Shown here piece after piece: positions 8,940-19,276 of a stretch of 64,000 nucleotides of DNA (position 1 is the first letter of the stretch; the number at the start of each line of letters is the position of its first letter). Origin of the DNA: Selaginella moellendorffii (lineage: Eukaryota > Streptophyta > Lycopodiopsida > Selaginellales > Selaginellaceae); the NCBI RefSeq assembly GCF_000143415.4, contig NW_003314369.1, forward strand, positions 147,939 through 211,938. Reading direction: 5' to 3'. The notes beneath the pieces are model-generated. The model was given only the letters and a program-made list of their open reading frames with translations, did not search any database and had not been told where the DNA came from. The translations under genes were made by a program, and so were the position numbers.

Positions 8940-9700
8940 AATCATCTTGATAGTACCAGATACTATCAGCTTGTTGATGAGGTAAACAAGTGCCTTGTGG
9001 TCGACAAAGAGGACAACTTTGGTTGACAGTATGTAGTGTCGGAACTTTTGAAGTGAGTAGACCATGCTGAGAGCTTCTTTCTAGGTGGTGGTGTAGTTTC
9101 GTTCAGCTGGGTTTAGTAGTTGGCTGGTGTAGTAGATTGGTTGATTTCAGTTGTCGTGCTGAGTTTGGCTGAGAATTGTGCCAGTGGCAACATTGGAAGT
9201 GTCGATATGAATGTGGAACTCTTGTGTCCAGTCGGGCTTGGCAAGGATCCGTGCTGTTGTGAGTTTGAGTTGGAGAGTGTCGAATGCTTGTTGCTTTTTT
9301 GATGTCCATGTCCATTGGGCATCTTGCTTTAGTCTGTTGGTGAGTGGTTTGGCGATGTGAGCGTACTTGTGGATGAAGCGTTGGTGATATCCAACTTTGC
9401 TGAGGAAGTGTTGAAGTTCTTTCTGATTCTTCAGCAGTTTGAGTTTGGAGATGACATCAACTTTGTCCTTGTCCATCGACATCTTTTTTCGGTGGCATCA
9501 TTGAGCTGTTTATAGTTGACGCAGATTCAAAGCTTGCCATTTTTCTTCGGCACAACCACCAGTGGTGAAAGCTAGATCAGATTCTAAATCAGGTAAATGT
9601 ACTCGACTTGGAGATGCTTGTTGAGTTCTTTCTTGACTTGTTCCATCAGATTCAGATTCATCTGGTAGGCTGCTTGTCTTCTCAGTTTTGAGTCCAGAAG
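8940..9700 (-). pseudogene. Gypsy reverse transcriptase/RNase H remnant
   Basis: 9500-9700 carries LSPLVVVPKKNGK and an LN-x-AT motif (RT fingers). 9147-9482 carries LKLLKNQKELQHFLSKVGYH and KPLTNRL (thumb/connection). 8950-9140 carries YYTSQLLNPAERNY and LFVDHKALVYLINK (RNase H). The palm with YxDD is absent. Two TGA/TAG stops interrupt the fingers. Confidence 0.8.
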
Positions 9701-10199
9701 AAGGGTGATGGTGTGAAGGCTGAGTTTTGGCAAAACTCCCTTAAGGTCTCAGTAACTCCAAGTGAACAAGTGTTTCTTCTGTTGGAGAATTTTTATGCCT
9801 TTGTCTTGAAAACTTGCTAAGATGTGAGTGGCGAGTACAATGTAGTGTTCATTGCCGTCATTGGTGAGGCTGACTTTTTCAAGTTTTTGGTCAGCTTGAA
9901 TTGTCAGAATGTAGGTGACTTTGTTTTGGTTGTTGACTGTGAATGCTGGTGGCACTTCAAGTTTCGTATCTTGAGTGACTGCATTTTTCAGTGCTGATGT
10001 AATCAGCGGTCATTCTCAATGGAAGTCGGCAGCGATTCAAAACAGGTCGATCTCAGCCAAAGGTTTGAGATCGAGGTAGGCTTTGAGGATTTGTTGTTCG
10101 TCATAGTCGTCGAGGCCATATTTGAGATTATATTCTTCCAAGTCGATAGGTCAGTTGTGCCTGGACAGTGATTTGGTTGCTTTTGTTGACACGCTTCAG

Positions 10200-10560
10200 T
10201 CTGTCCAGTCCTTGAAGGATAAGATTGTTGTTCTGCCAGTCTTGATAAACTTGGGCACTTTGGAGCCAAGGTCGACTAAGGAGAATTGAGTATCTATTGG
10301 TCTGCTCCAGTAGTTTGAGGATGACATAGTTGACTAGTATTTCGATGCCTTGAATGCTGGTGTTGACATTTTGGATGATGCCTTTGGGTCTAACTCATTG
10401 GTGGTCAGCCATTCGGATGTTGAAAGGTGCCAGGTGGACTGGGCCAATGTTGAATTGTTGAGCAAGACTTTCTTCAATAATATTGATGCTGGAGCCACTG
10501 TCAATCATGGCTCCATGAACAAGGTGTTTGTCAAGTCGTAAGTCGATTGTCAGAACATCA
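10200..10560 (-). pseudogene. Retropepsin-like protease remnant of the gypsy element
   Basis: On the minus strand GAMIDSGSSINII carries the D-[ST]-G catalytic motif, and LLSRPWL downstream corresponds to the second retropepsin motif (ILGRPWL). One stop separates the two halves. Confidence 0.7.
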
Positions 10561-11477
10561 TTGTCACAATCGCCTAGTTGAATCTTGGTTCGAAATGTGT
10601 CAATAGCTGTCTGTGTCGGATTGAGTTTGGGTGAGTCTATCAGAGTGTTGTTCAGTGCAGATGTCAGATCAATGAGGTGTTTAGTGAGGTAGGGTGCAAT
10701 CTTCAGCAGTTGGCCGATAGTGATCTGAATTTGGTTGAGGACAGTCTCTATTACTTCTTGTATTTCCTCACATTGTTGTCAAGCTAGTGATGGTTGAGCT
10801 TCATTGTCAGAGTCTAAAATCACTAATTCGGGTGGTTGTAGAGCAAGTTGCCATTGTATCTTGGCGACTAACTTCTGCTTCTTTTTCCATTCCCAGAGTT
10901 TTGTTGGGCTCTCCGGGCCCTTCTCTTCACTATCTTCAGAATTTCTATCTGGTTGTTGTTGTTTTTCTACTCGAATTTGTGCTCAGGTTTGTACTGCCTT
11001 GACTTGAGGATTGGAGTCGTCTTTGTCGGTGTAAGGTAATTCGTCGGTCTCAACCATCCTTGTTGCTGGTGGTTGCTGCTGGTTCTGATCTTGTTGACGA
11101 GGAGGAGGTGGACCAAGTCTTAGCAGACCTCCTTGGTGTTGAAGTTGAGGTTGCCATGGCCAGTTGTTGTAGTTGCCTTGGTAGCCCTTGTCTTGATAAC
11201 CTTGTCCTTGGTATCCTTGGTTCTGGTATCTCGGGTATTTTTGGTATCCTTGGTTGTAGTTGTCCCAGTTTGCCAAGTAGTTTCGGTTTGGCAGGTATTG
11301 TTGATCATTATAGTTGTTGTTGTAGTCATTGTTGTAATTGTTGTTGTAATTATTGTAGCGAGATTGATCATCGACTTTGTTGTTGGAAGTTGTTTCTCAG
11401 TGGTCTCCAGTTTGTTGGAGGTGGTGCTGGGTAGTTGTTGAAGTATTGATTCGGTTATATGGTTGTCGAAACTGCTG

Positions 11478-11804
11478 TCAAGGATAGTTTGAGATTTGTT
11501 GAACTTCTGGAGAATTTTGAAATCTGCAAGTCTTGGCTTCATGACCTTCTTTGGCAAAGATCTGGCATTTGGAGATTTGGAGTTTACAGTCACTTGCCGG
11601 ATGTCCTTTGTTCTTGCACTTAGTACACCAAATTCCAGATCGAAATTCTTTGATGTTGGCCTTGGCCTTTCCCTTGAGCTTGTTGATTGTTTTCCTGAGT
11701 TTCCAAAGTTTTGACTTGGCGCTCTCTCCGAGTTCATCGTCGGAGTCATCATTGGAACTGCTATCGGAATCTGAGTCGTCGGTGTTGTCGACTTGTGCTG
11801 TCAT
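11478..11804 (-). pseudogene. Gag nucleocapsid region with zinc knuckle
   Basis: The minus-strand frame contains CTKCKNKGHPASDC (C-x2-C-x4-H-x4-C) and a second, degenerate knuckle CQIFAKEGHEAKTC in which the second cysteine is phenylalanine. An Asp/Ser-rich N-terminal part precedes them. A Gln/Gly/Tyr-rich segment follows at 10983-11276. Confidence 0.7.
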
Positions 11805-12354
11805 TCGTCGAGCTTGAACATCTTGAAGTGCTCTTGCTAGTTCAAGGTAAGTGGCAATGTTGATGTGTGCCGCTGCTTCTCGGAGGGATTGTTAGAGGCC
11901 TTGCATGTACCATTGTTAAAGTAAAGTTTCAGTGGCGCTTTTGCTGCACTTGCTGGCATGTCAAGTGAAGGTTTGAGTGTAGTCGTCGATGGATTGACCA
12001 GACTTCTACTTGAGTTTTTGGATCTTGTGAAGTTGTTGGCTTTGAGTGAGGGAAGACTTGAATCGGTCGACAAGCTTGAGTGCAAGGTTGTCAAAACTTG
12101 TATTTTGAGGAAGCGTTTGAGACCATTCGTTAGCTCTCTTTTGAAGGTACACCAGAAGTAGTATGGGAGTTCAGTCGTTTGGCCGTTGATTCAGATTGCT
12201 TCTCGGAACTGTTCGACTTGTTTCTCAGCGTCTTCTGACTTCAGACCATGAAATAGTGGATAGGAGACGTGTCTTCCTACAGGTATGTTGGCGTCGGCGG
12301 TAGTGACTGCCATTTGCGGTTGGTAGTAATGTCGATATTGTCAAGGTTGTTTTT

Positions 12355-14579
12355 TCAAGTTCTCACCATGGAGTCTGAAGGTGATTTGTAGCAAGGGGTT
12401 GTCGGGGTTGATGGCAAAGTTGGTGTAGGAGGAAGCTGGTGGATTGTTAGTGGACTCTCCTCTGTTTTCTCTTCCTTCTTGGGACTCTTTTTGGGTGTGT
12501 TCGTTGGCATCGGGTTGCTTGCCGGTGTTGATTTCCGGAAGATGCTAGTCAAACTTGTTGTCGACATACTTTTCAGAGTTATGTTATGTTGGTTGTGGTT
12601 GTTTTTCTAGATTGTCGAAGAGTTCTTCGAGTGTATAGTTGTGTGATGATTGTGGTTGTTGTTGAAGATTGTTGTCGTCGACAATTGGTTCGTTGACCTT
12701 GTTGTTGTTAGATGATTGTAGCTGTTCATCAGCTCAGTGTGAGTTGTTGACTTCTTCGTCAAGTGCTTAACTATTAGACAATTCAGTTGTTCATCTTCAC
12801 TACTGTTGACTAGGTATATCGAAGTGCAACTGTAGTGGGTGAAGTCGAGTTGTTGTCTTGTTGGTGCATTGAAGTCAAAAGTGTGTTCAAAAGGTCTTGC
12901 TGATAGTGGGCTTCGGTAGATGTTGGAGGCAAATGTTGGATATATTGGTGCTGTGAAAATGGCGAAAATGGTGCTGGTTTGGTGAATTCTGTAAAGCCGG
13001 GTGGGAAACTCAGTTGTTCATCGTCACCATAGATGGGGTTGGTGAATGTATCGTTGTATGCTGCTTGAAAAATGTTTTGTTGCTCAGGCATAGTCTGTGG
13101 CGACTGCTCAAATGGCTCGGGCACTTCAGTGGGTGCCATTGAGGGTGTTGGTTCAGGCTTGGGCACTTTGGTGGGTGCCGTCGAGGGTGCTGCCGGTGGT
13201 GTGTCTGGTGGTCTTGTGTAGTTGTCGTATTCTTCACGGATGTCCGAGACTAGTTCGTCGGAGTTAGTTAGCGGTAACAATTTGTGTCAGATGTAATTCT
13301 CTCTCTTGGAGGGTTTGATAGCTTGGTTCAACTTCTCTTGGTCTTTCTTTCTCTTTGTTTTTAAATTCTTTAAATCTCTATCTAAACGTCAGATAAGCCA
13401 TTGTCAATCTTCTTCTGACTTGCTGGATGTTCTTCATGGTTTTGGATACATGCATTCTTCTACTTGTTGTTGGTGTCAGACTCGTGTCCGCAGACAAATT
13501 CTGTGTTGATCCAAAATGCTGAAACAAATTTAATTTCGTAAAGTAATCGAAAATAAAACAACTCTAATTGTCCTAAGGGTCCTAGAAGTTCTTCCCCATG
13601 GAAAAGTATGCCATTAGTCAATTGAACAAAGTGACTCCAGGGAAGGAGGTCTCGAGTCTTCTGTCAGATGAGTTCCTGAATGTCGTCAGGGAGTGTTCGA
13701 ACTTGTTGGAGTAGTTGTGTCAAGTCGATCATGCAGTTCTATCAGAACTTTGGGGAGACTGTCGGTGGTCCGATTGTCGATAAAGTCGTCAAGAATCGGG
13801 TAACGATGGATCTGGTCGGCTTGTTTCTTGAGCTTGTTCTTTCTTTTCGGTGCAAATGTCAACGGTGGTGCGTGTTGGGTTGGGTTGGGTTGTGTCGAGT
13901 CGGGTTGAGCTGAGTTGGATTGTGTTTAGTTGGGCTGTGTTGGGTCGAGTTGGCTTGTGTAGTATGCAGACTGGTCATCCACTTGCCGGTGCCGAGATGG
14001 AGTTCAATGAAGAGTTTGGGATACTCTGGTTTGTCTGGAATGATTTCTTCAATAATGTCATCGAGTTGTTCGAGTCCGAATCGGGCGATGGCATGATTTG
14101 TGAGAGTTGTTGCAGTGAACGTGTTGACTTCAAACCAAGTTCAGACTGTTGTTTCGGTGCTGAGCTGCTGACTATCGGAGGGGTTGCCGAAAAATTGGTG
14201 GTGCGTTGTTGAGTTGTCCCTCGACAAGTTCTCCAACACCAGGTAACAGAGTGTGATTGGTTTGTCGTTGGTGCAGGTCCAGAGGATGTGCTTCGGTATT
14301 GGGAGTGGGCGCAGGAACGGGAATTGTGTTGGAGTGCTGGGATTGCCGGGTCAATGACTGCTCAGAAGAGCAGTTCATTTCAGCAATGGTGTCAGTTCGT
14401 GTTGAGTGCACTGGTTGAGTTCTTGAGCTTGGAGTGTGTGTTCTTGTGCTTGGAGTTGGAGTTGGCCAATGAAGTTGCCAAGGGCGTCCTCTGATGGAGG
14501 TGCTAGTCACCTGGAGTTTCTTGTCGAAGGTGGTTGTTGGGGTAGAAACGCAGTTGTTAGTTGAATCGTGTTGTGTCAT
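12355..14579 (-). pseudogene. Gag N-terminal region, Pro/Gln-rich, broken
   Basis: Three minus-strand frames (12355-12567, 12810-13280, 14172-14579) are Pro/Thr/Gln-rich with PTKVPKPEPTPSMAPTEVPE-type repeats. I recognise no conserved domain. Their place between the primer site and the zinc knuckle makes them gag. 13300-14170 holds no intact frame, only short pieces of the same composition and a GGGTTGGGTTGTGTYGAGT simple tract near 13875-13950. Confidence 0.5.
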
Positions 14580-14845
14580 AGTTGTTGGAGTTCTTCGTCG
14601 GTGATTGGACTCAGAGATCTTGAGAGAGAGCTTTCAGATTCTTCAAAGATCTCCTCTGGGAAGCGTCTTCCTCTACTGCATTAGGTGGCGACTGCTTGGA
14701 CGCCGTTGATCCATGTTGGTGGTGGCATTTGCTTGTCAAATCTTGGTGAATCTTGGCGAGTTGGGTAGATTTCTTAATCTTTCATGCTATCTGTGCACAC
14801 AGAATGGAGAAAGAACTGAAGAACTTGTGAACCTGAAGAGGAATT

Positions 14846-15086
14846 CAGAGGCCGTGGTCACCAAATGAAGAGGTGTGGATACTCCTCTTCGCTAGATATC
14901 TACTGCTAATGAGAAAACAAAGGGGGAAAGATCTCCAGGGGCTAAGAGGGAAAGATGAGTGAATGAATGTTGTGTATTGATATAAAAACAATGAATGGAG
15001 ATGGGGATTCACAACTTGGATTCCCCCCCTTAAAGGCTAGCGGTTCTAACTGCCAGCATATGCTAACCAATGGTATATGCTGTACA
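14846..15086 (-). other. Putative primer-binding site and 5' LTR of the gypsy element
   Basis: On the minus strand 14863-14846 reads TGGTGACCACGGCCTCTG, whose complement ends in CCA like a tRNA 3' end. Immediately upstream, 14866-15086 would be a 221-bp LTR running TGTACAGC to CCTCTTCA. It contains a TATATCAA box-like motif. The other LTR is missing, so its length cannot be confirmed. Confidence 0.4.
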
Positions 15087-15204
15087 TGATCAAATCTATG
15101 GCTCCAAGGCATCCTTGGGTTCAGGGTCGACAATAGCATTTCAAATAAGCCCACTCTTTTTCTTCCAATAAAGGGCATAGCCTGTCCAGCCATAGGGCAC
15201 ACAG

Positions 15205-15673
15205 ATGTCGCAAAGGATTGCCAACGGCGAATTCTTGGAGCTTCTCTTCTTCAGGGTATCTGCAATCGATCTGTGCCATGTGAGGTGTATGTGCCGTGAA
15301 TGGAAACAATCAGGAATTCGGGAATTTCTACTGCGGAGCTTGGAGGCTGGATGGATGAGAAGGGTACACTCGCTCCCACCGCTTCATTCCTCACCTCTGC
15401 CTCCATGTCGCCTCTGGTTCTCTCTTTGTCAAGCCAGTCGAGAATTCCCTGCGTAACAAGTGGCACCACTTCCAGACGCTCCCGAAGGGCATGATGATTG
15501 CCAGCAGTGACGCCAGCTTGCTGTGCCTGGCCACGTTTGAGTGCTTCAAGCGGCCATCCTCCATCTTTGTGTGGCACCACAGCAATCTCAAATCCTCCCC
15601 GGTGAGAGTTCCTTTGCCGCCAGTGACCAACATTGGAGTGCGCATGGTGGTGTACAACTGCGAGAGGGATTGA
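15205..15673 (+). pseudogene. F-box/kelch-type protein fragment (copy K1)
   Basis: It begins with an F-box-like stretch (ELLFFRVSAIDLCHVRCMCREW) and continues as a relative of the protein at 59521-59877: LCLATFECFKRPSSIFVW and VRVPLPPVTN are shared. Compared with that copy it has about 25 extra bases near 15376-15400, which shift the frame after RRVHSLPP. The kelch C-terminus is absent or reduced to the FCIGANFDAP relic near 15690. F-box proteins of this kind act as SCF ubiquitin-ligase substrate receptors. This copy is not functional. Confidence 0.65.
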
Positions 15674-15707
15674 TTAGCATGATAGTTCTGCATCGGTGCT
15701 AACTTCG

Positions 15708-16265
15708 ACGCTCCCCATTCTCCCACCACCTGGACAATTTTCGACACCAACAACCATTCACGTTGTAGTGCTTTGAATAGTTCTCTCTTAGGGCAATCGC
15801 GAGGCTCCGCTGTGGCATATTCATAAAGATTTGGGTCGCTTGATGCAAAAGAGCCTTTGTTTCATTCTTTCCAGGCCAGAAATTAGTTTTTGCCCCTTCG
15901 AAGTTCTTCTGGCCAAAAGCTGCCAGCATTCAAGATCAAGCACGAAACAACTCGTTAAAGATTTGGGTTGCGTCATGCGTTTTCCTGCAGTATCCGGTGA
16001 GCATTCTCTCCAACAAGAGTGCGTCTCTTTTGGACCTGAGCTTGTCGAAAATGTGTGAGATTGATTGATTTACTTGTGCATCCAAGAGATGGCAAACTCA
16101 ATCATCAGCAGTGCTGCAGCTTTTTATCACACTGGTCTCAACCTATGTCAAATGTAGCTTGAACATCCAGCAATCGTAGAAAGCACTGTGTTCAATGAGA
16201 TCAAGCTTCTTAACAAGCATTCAAACCAAGATAAAGTTTACACATTCTACAGATTCACAACACCA
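15708..16265. repeat. Two-part block duplicated at 37869-38423
   Basis: 15708-15947 matches 37869-38088 in the same direction (CCCCATTCTCCCACCACCTGG, GCTGCCAGCATT). 15948-16265 matches 38105-38423 in the opposite direction (GTTAAAGATTTGGGTTG, GGCAAACTCAATCATCA). The blocks therefore differ by an inversion of the second half. Confidence 0.8.
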
Positions 16266-16454
16266 TGTTGGGATTCTATCCAAAATTCACTCATTGATAG
16301 TAAATGTAAGGCACATTTCTGGACTTCAATGTGTTAACTAGCATTCTTATAAGTCCAAATCAGCCGCAACAACTTTGTTGAGGTGGATGCATCCTAAAAG
16401 ATCAGCCTACTCCCTGGTAAAATCAATTTTTAATCCTATTTAGAATATTTAAAA
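16266..16454. other. No gene; short repeat shared with 38885-39060
   Basis: CTCATTGATAGTAAATGTAAGGCACA and GTTAACTAGCATT recur in the same order and direction near 38905-38955. Nothing coding was seen. Confidence 0.55.
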
Positions 16455-17512
16455 ATATCCAACGATATTCTAAGATATTCTTTAATCCAATGGCTATGAT
16501 TTTCTGCACTTAAATTTTTTTAGTCAAATAATCTTATTAAAAAATAGCTGAAATTAATTTTTTATTTGATTAATTTCTAAACTAATTTTGTGATAATGAA
16601 TGGCAGCAGAGTTTATTAGCAATTGAGTGTTGGGCCTCATGGCAACATGTACTAGAGGGGGCCAGTCTAGCATGGAAGCATGGAATTAATTGCAGAATTT
16701 TGATTGTTTAGCAATATTTGATTTTTTTGGGTTTTTTAAAATGAATATGGAAAGTAATTTTTTGGATATTTTATATAAATAAATTCATTTGCACAATCAC
16801 ATATTTGCCTACCATTCACTGAGGGTTTACTTCTATTAAAGTAATCTAAAACACACTACACATGTGATCACTCCATACTCTTGGTCTTTGTGTGTGGTAA
16901 TTTTCTTTCCAACACCAACATACATATCCTTCTATGAGAGAGATCACAGCATCATAGACTTAGTGTTTTATGTTTACCCAAGGAGTATTAGGAAATATGC
17001 TTGATGAAATGTTGATGAAATCTAAACTATCTAATTTCTTGGTATTGTTTTTCTATAGTTTATATTAAGGTTAGAGTGATCCAGTGGCAAAAATCTTTTT
17101 TGCAACTCAATCTTCAGCTTGCATGTTTTACATCTTTTAAATAGGATATTTTCATGAAAATTTGTTTCTTTCAGCTTCTTTTTCTCCGAACTTCTTTCCT
17201 TCTTATGCTTTGTTTGTTTGTTTGTTTGGGTTGTTATCTAGTGAATATACTTAGGATATATTTAAATATTCTGGTTGTTTCATGTAGATTAATTTTGTAT
17301 TTATAATGTATAAACATATTTAAAACAAGGCATTTCTTAGTATATTCTAATTTATTCTACCATCTATGCAATAAAATTAATTTTGTGTTTATTTATAATT
17401 TATAGGCTTCCTACAGTGGTACAAAAAAATCGTAAAAAATAATTAAATTTTTTAAAATTTCATTTATGAAAACTAGAGTTTAACCCTAGAGAGCTAATTA
17501 AAATAATTCATA
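16455..17512 (+). repeat. Left arm of a long imperfect inverted repeat
   Basis: It is AT-rich and non-coding. Its complement appears at 22093-23432: CCAATGGCTATGATTTTC, TGTTGGGCCTCATGGCAACA, GAAAGAAGTT-type and AATTAAAATAATTCAT segments are all found there in reverse order. The arms enclose about 4.6 kb containing the PPR gene. No terminal signature or protein identifies the family. Confidence 0.8.
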
Positions 17513-18050
17513 TGTGGCGAGCACAATCCACAACAGGTTTGGGGCCACAATGTGGAAACCTCAGGTCGGGAACATCTCTCAAGGTTATGACCATCACAAC
17601 TACTCCCCACGCCTCAGTAAGGTTACTAATTGAGGACACACAAGAGGATTTTCTGTCAATGGCCACTACTCTCACTCAGCTTGGAGTTTGCCAGCATCCC
17701 AACATCACTTCTTCCGCTGACGATCCTGCACTGCTAGAAGATGTCCCCTCTCTGTCATCCTTGCCAGAAGAGGTCGTCATCGGCCCTGCTCCTTTCTTCC
17801 AAGGAGCACCCGCTTTCTTTGATGGTGCATGGTGTTCACAAAACCAGCAAGCAGGCATTGGCATTTAGATCCATGACGCTCAAGAGAAAAAGATAGCAAA
17901 ACTTGCATGCACACTCCCAGCTACATCCGCAAATGAGGCTAAATACCTGGCAGTGATCTCAGCAATGGAATCTCGTGCTGGAATTGTGAGCTCAATGCTG
18001 GCGCGCTCTGCTGGTGAAGATCCAGCAGCCAGCTACATTCTTGTGGCCAA
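17512..18050 (+). pseudogene. RNase H-like domain relic
   Basis: The plus-strand frame starting near 17512 ends at TAG 17866. Just before and after the stop are FFDGAWC, AGIGI, then IHDAQEKKIAKLAC and NEAKYLAVISA. This pattern (FDGA ... G.G..I ... L......NEAEY.A...A) is that of plant RNase H-like proteins, with the catalytic Asp and Glu positions present. The TAG falls where an aromatic or polar residue is expected. It is a broken fragment. Confidence 0.55.
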
Positions 18051-18099
18051 CGCAATCGCTCAAGAACCCTGAAAAGCTGGCGCATTGTCAATACCTAAG

Positions 18100-18310
18100 A
18101 TCAGAATGATCGAAGGTACCTCTCCAAACTTTTCGTCCAGATATATGGCAAGTGTGGCAATGAAACATGCCGGATCCAGCGCAAGAACACGAGCATCATG
18201 CACCTTGACTCTAAACGGGCACATTCACGGGTGGTGGAATTCCTGCATGGAATGAGCTCAACCAGAGATGCGTGAAACAGGAAGTACTGGCTGGGCTGTG
18301 TTGGTTTCAC
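18100..18310 (+). pseudogene. PPR gene fragment, internally deleted
   Basis: ATCGAAGGTACCTCTCCAA, a GTCCAGATATATGGCAAGTG stretch and ACTCTAAACGGGCA match the start of the intact PPR gene at 19400-19540. TGGAATTCCTGCATGGAATG matches its end near 20765. The middle has been deleted. It is fused to the RNase H-like relic. Confidence 0.7.
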
Positions 18311-18438
18311 GAGCTGTACAGCCCAGGAAGGGCTGGCCTAAACGACAAAGCAGCCTGATCACCTGCTGAAATCTGATCATCAATTGAGGTGCTTGATGCA
18401 AAATGCAAATACCACAGCATCTTCAAAACATTTTAGCA

Positions 18439-19187
18439 TTAAAGATTAAATAGCGTGGTGGTGAAGGGGTCGAGTATTAACCACCATGGAATTGATTCCA
18501 AGCGGTGGTCAGAGGTCGATGCGCTGTAAGGGGTGCTCAAGAACTTGCTTGGTTCTTCTGTTAAGTCTTTTCTTTTCTGCTGTTGATCTTCACTGTTTTC
18601 CCTAGATCGATGAACTTCTTCCTTCTCTATGCAGCTACTGAAACTGTGACACATCCTGCTCACAACCTTCTTGCAGCATGAGAAGAACTTCAAGAGTGCC
18701 AGAACGTTGCATATCCTGAGACCATGAAACGCCATCCTGATGCTTGATCTCAGAGAAAACTTGTACACTTTGTCCACTAGAGAGTTTGCCACCACCCATA
18801 TACTATCCTTCCCATCACTACATGTCAAGTCATGCCACAGCCACGGATCATGAAACTCCTCGTTAGAGCATGACACAATCTCCCACTTCTCTCCCTGCCT
18901 CTCATCGACAATCAGTGCCTTGTCAATGTCATGTTTTGTGTCTTCGCTCATCCTCAAAAGCCACTCCCGATCCAGCTGAATGTAGCAACCCAGCTCCAAC
19001 TTGGTATCAGCCTCAAAAACTCGCCAAGAACCCTCCCAAAGCTTGTATTTTGCGATCTTCCAGTGGCTCGTGCAAAACACTTGCATTTCACCATGATTGG
19101 ATAGAAGGACCTTCCCTGGCACAAATCAATTGCAGACATCTTGAAGAAGACAAGCTCCAGTGCCACGCTAACAATCCTTTGCTGCAT
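18439..19187 (-). pseudogene. F-box/kelch-type protein with internal deletion (copy K2)
   Basis: The start (MQQRIVSVALELVFFKMSAIDLCQ, in a frame ending at 18954) is the F-box N-terminus seen in K1. It is followed directly, in a shifted frame, by the kelch-type C-terminal half: YKLWEGSWRVFE, RQGEKWEIVSCSNEEFHD and CSDGKDSIWVVANS, which align with K3 and K4. About 150 residues between F-box and kelch part are missing. The 227-codon frame could still be translated from GKVLLSNHGE. Its C-terminal 100 residues have no match in the other copies. Confidence 0.6.
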
Positions 19188-19276
19188 CTTATTTGCCCAA
19201 GGGCTAGAGCTCTAGAAAAAGAGCGTGCTTTTTTGAAGAATGGTGTGTTCTTGAGAGAACGCGATATTGGGCATGG

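Larger units (their letters stand above)
8940..15086 (-). mobile_element. Truncated, decayed Ty3/gypsy retrotransposon
   Basis: On the minus strand the order is LTR-like end, primer site, gag with zinc knuckle, protease, RT and RNase H, which is gypsy order. It stops inside RNase H near 8940, so integrase and the 3' LTR are missing. Between the RT N-terminus (KKNGK, LNDAT) and the RT thumb, the catalytic YxDD core is deleted near 9480. Several in-frame stops and shifts show it is dead. Its coding strand is rich in CAA, so the plus strand reads as TTG-rich and low-complexity. Confidence 0.8.

Noticed and set aside
10787-11817. Plus-strand frames rich in Val/Leu/Ser within the gypsy gag region
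   Set aside because: They are antisense to CAA-rich gag. The zinc knuckle lies on the minus strand.
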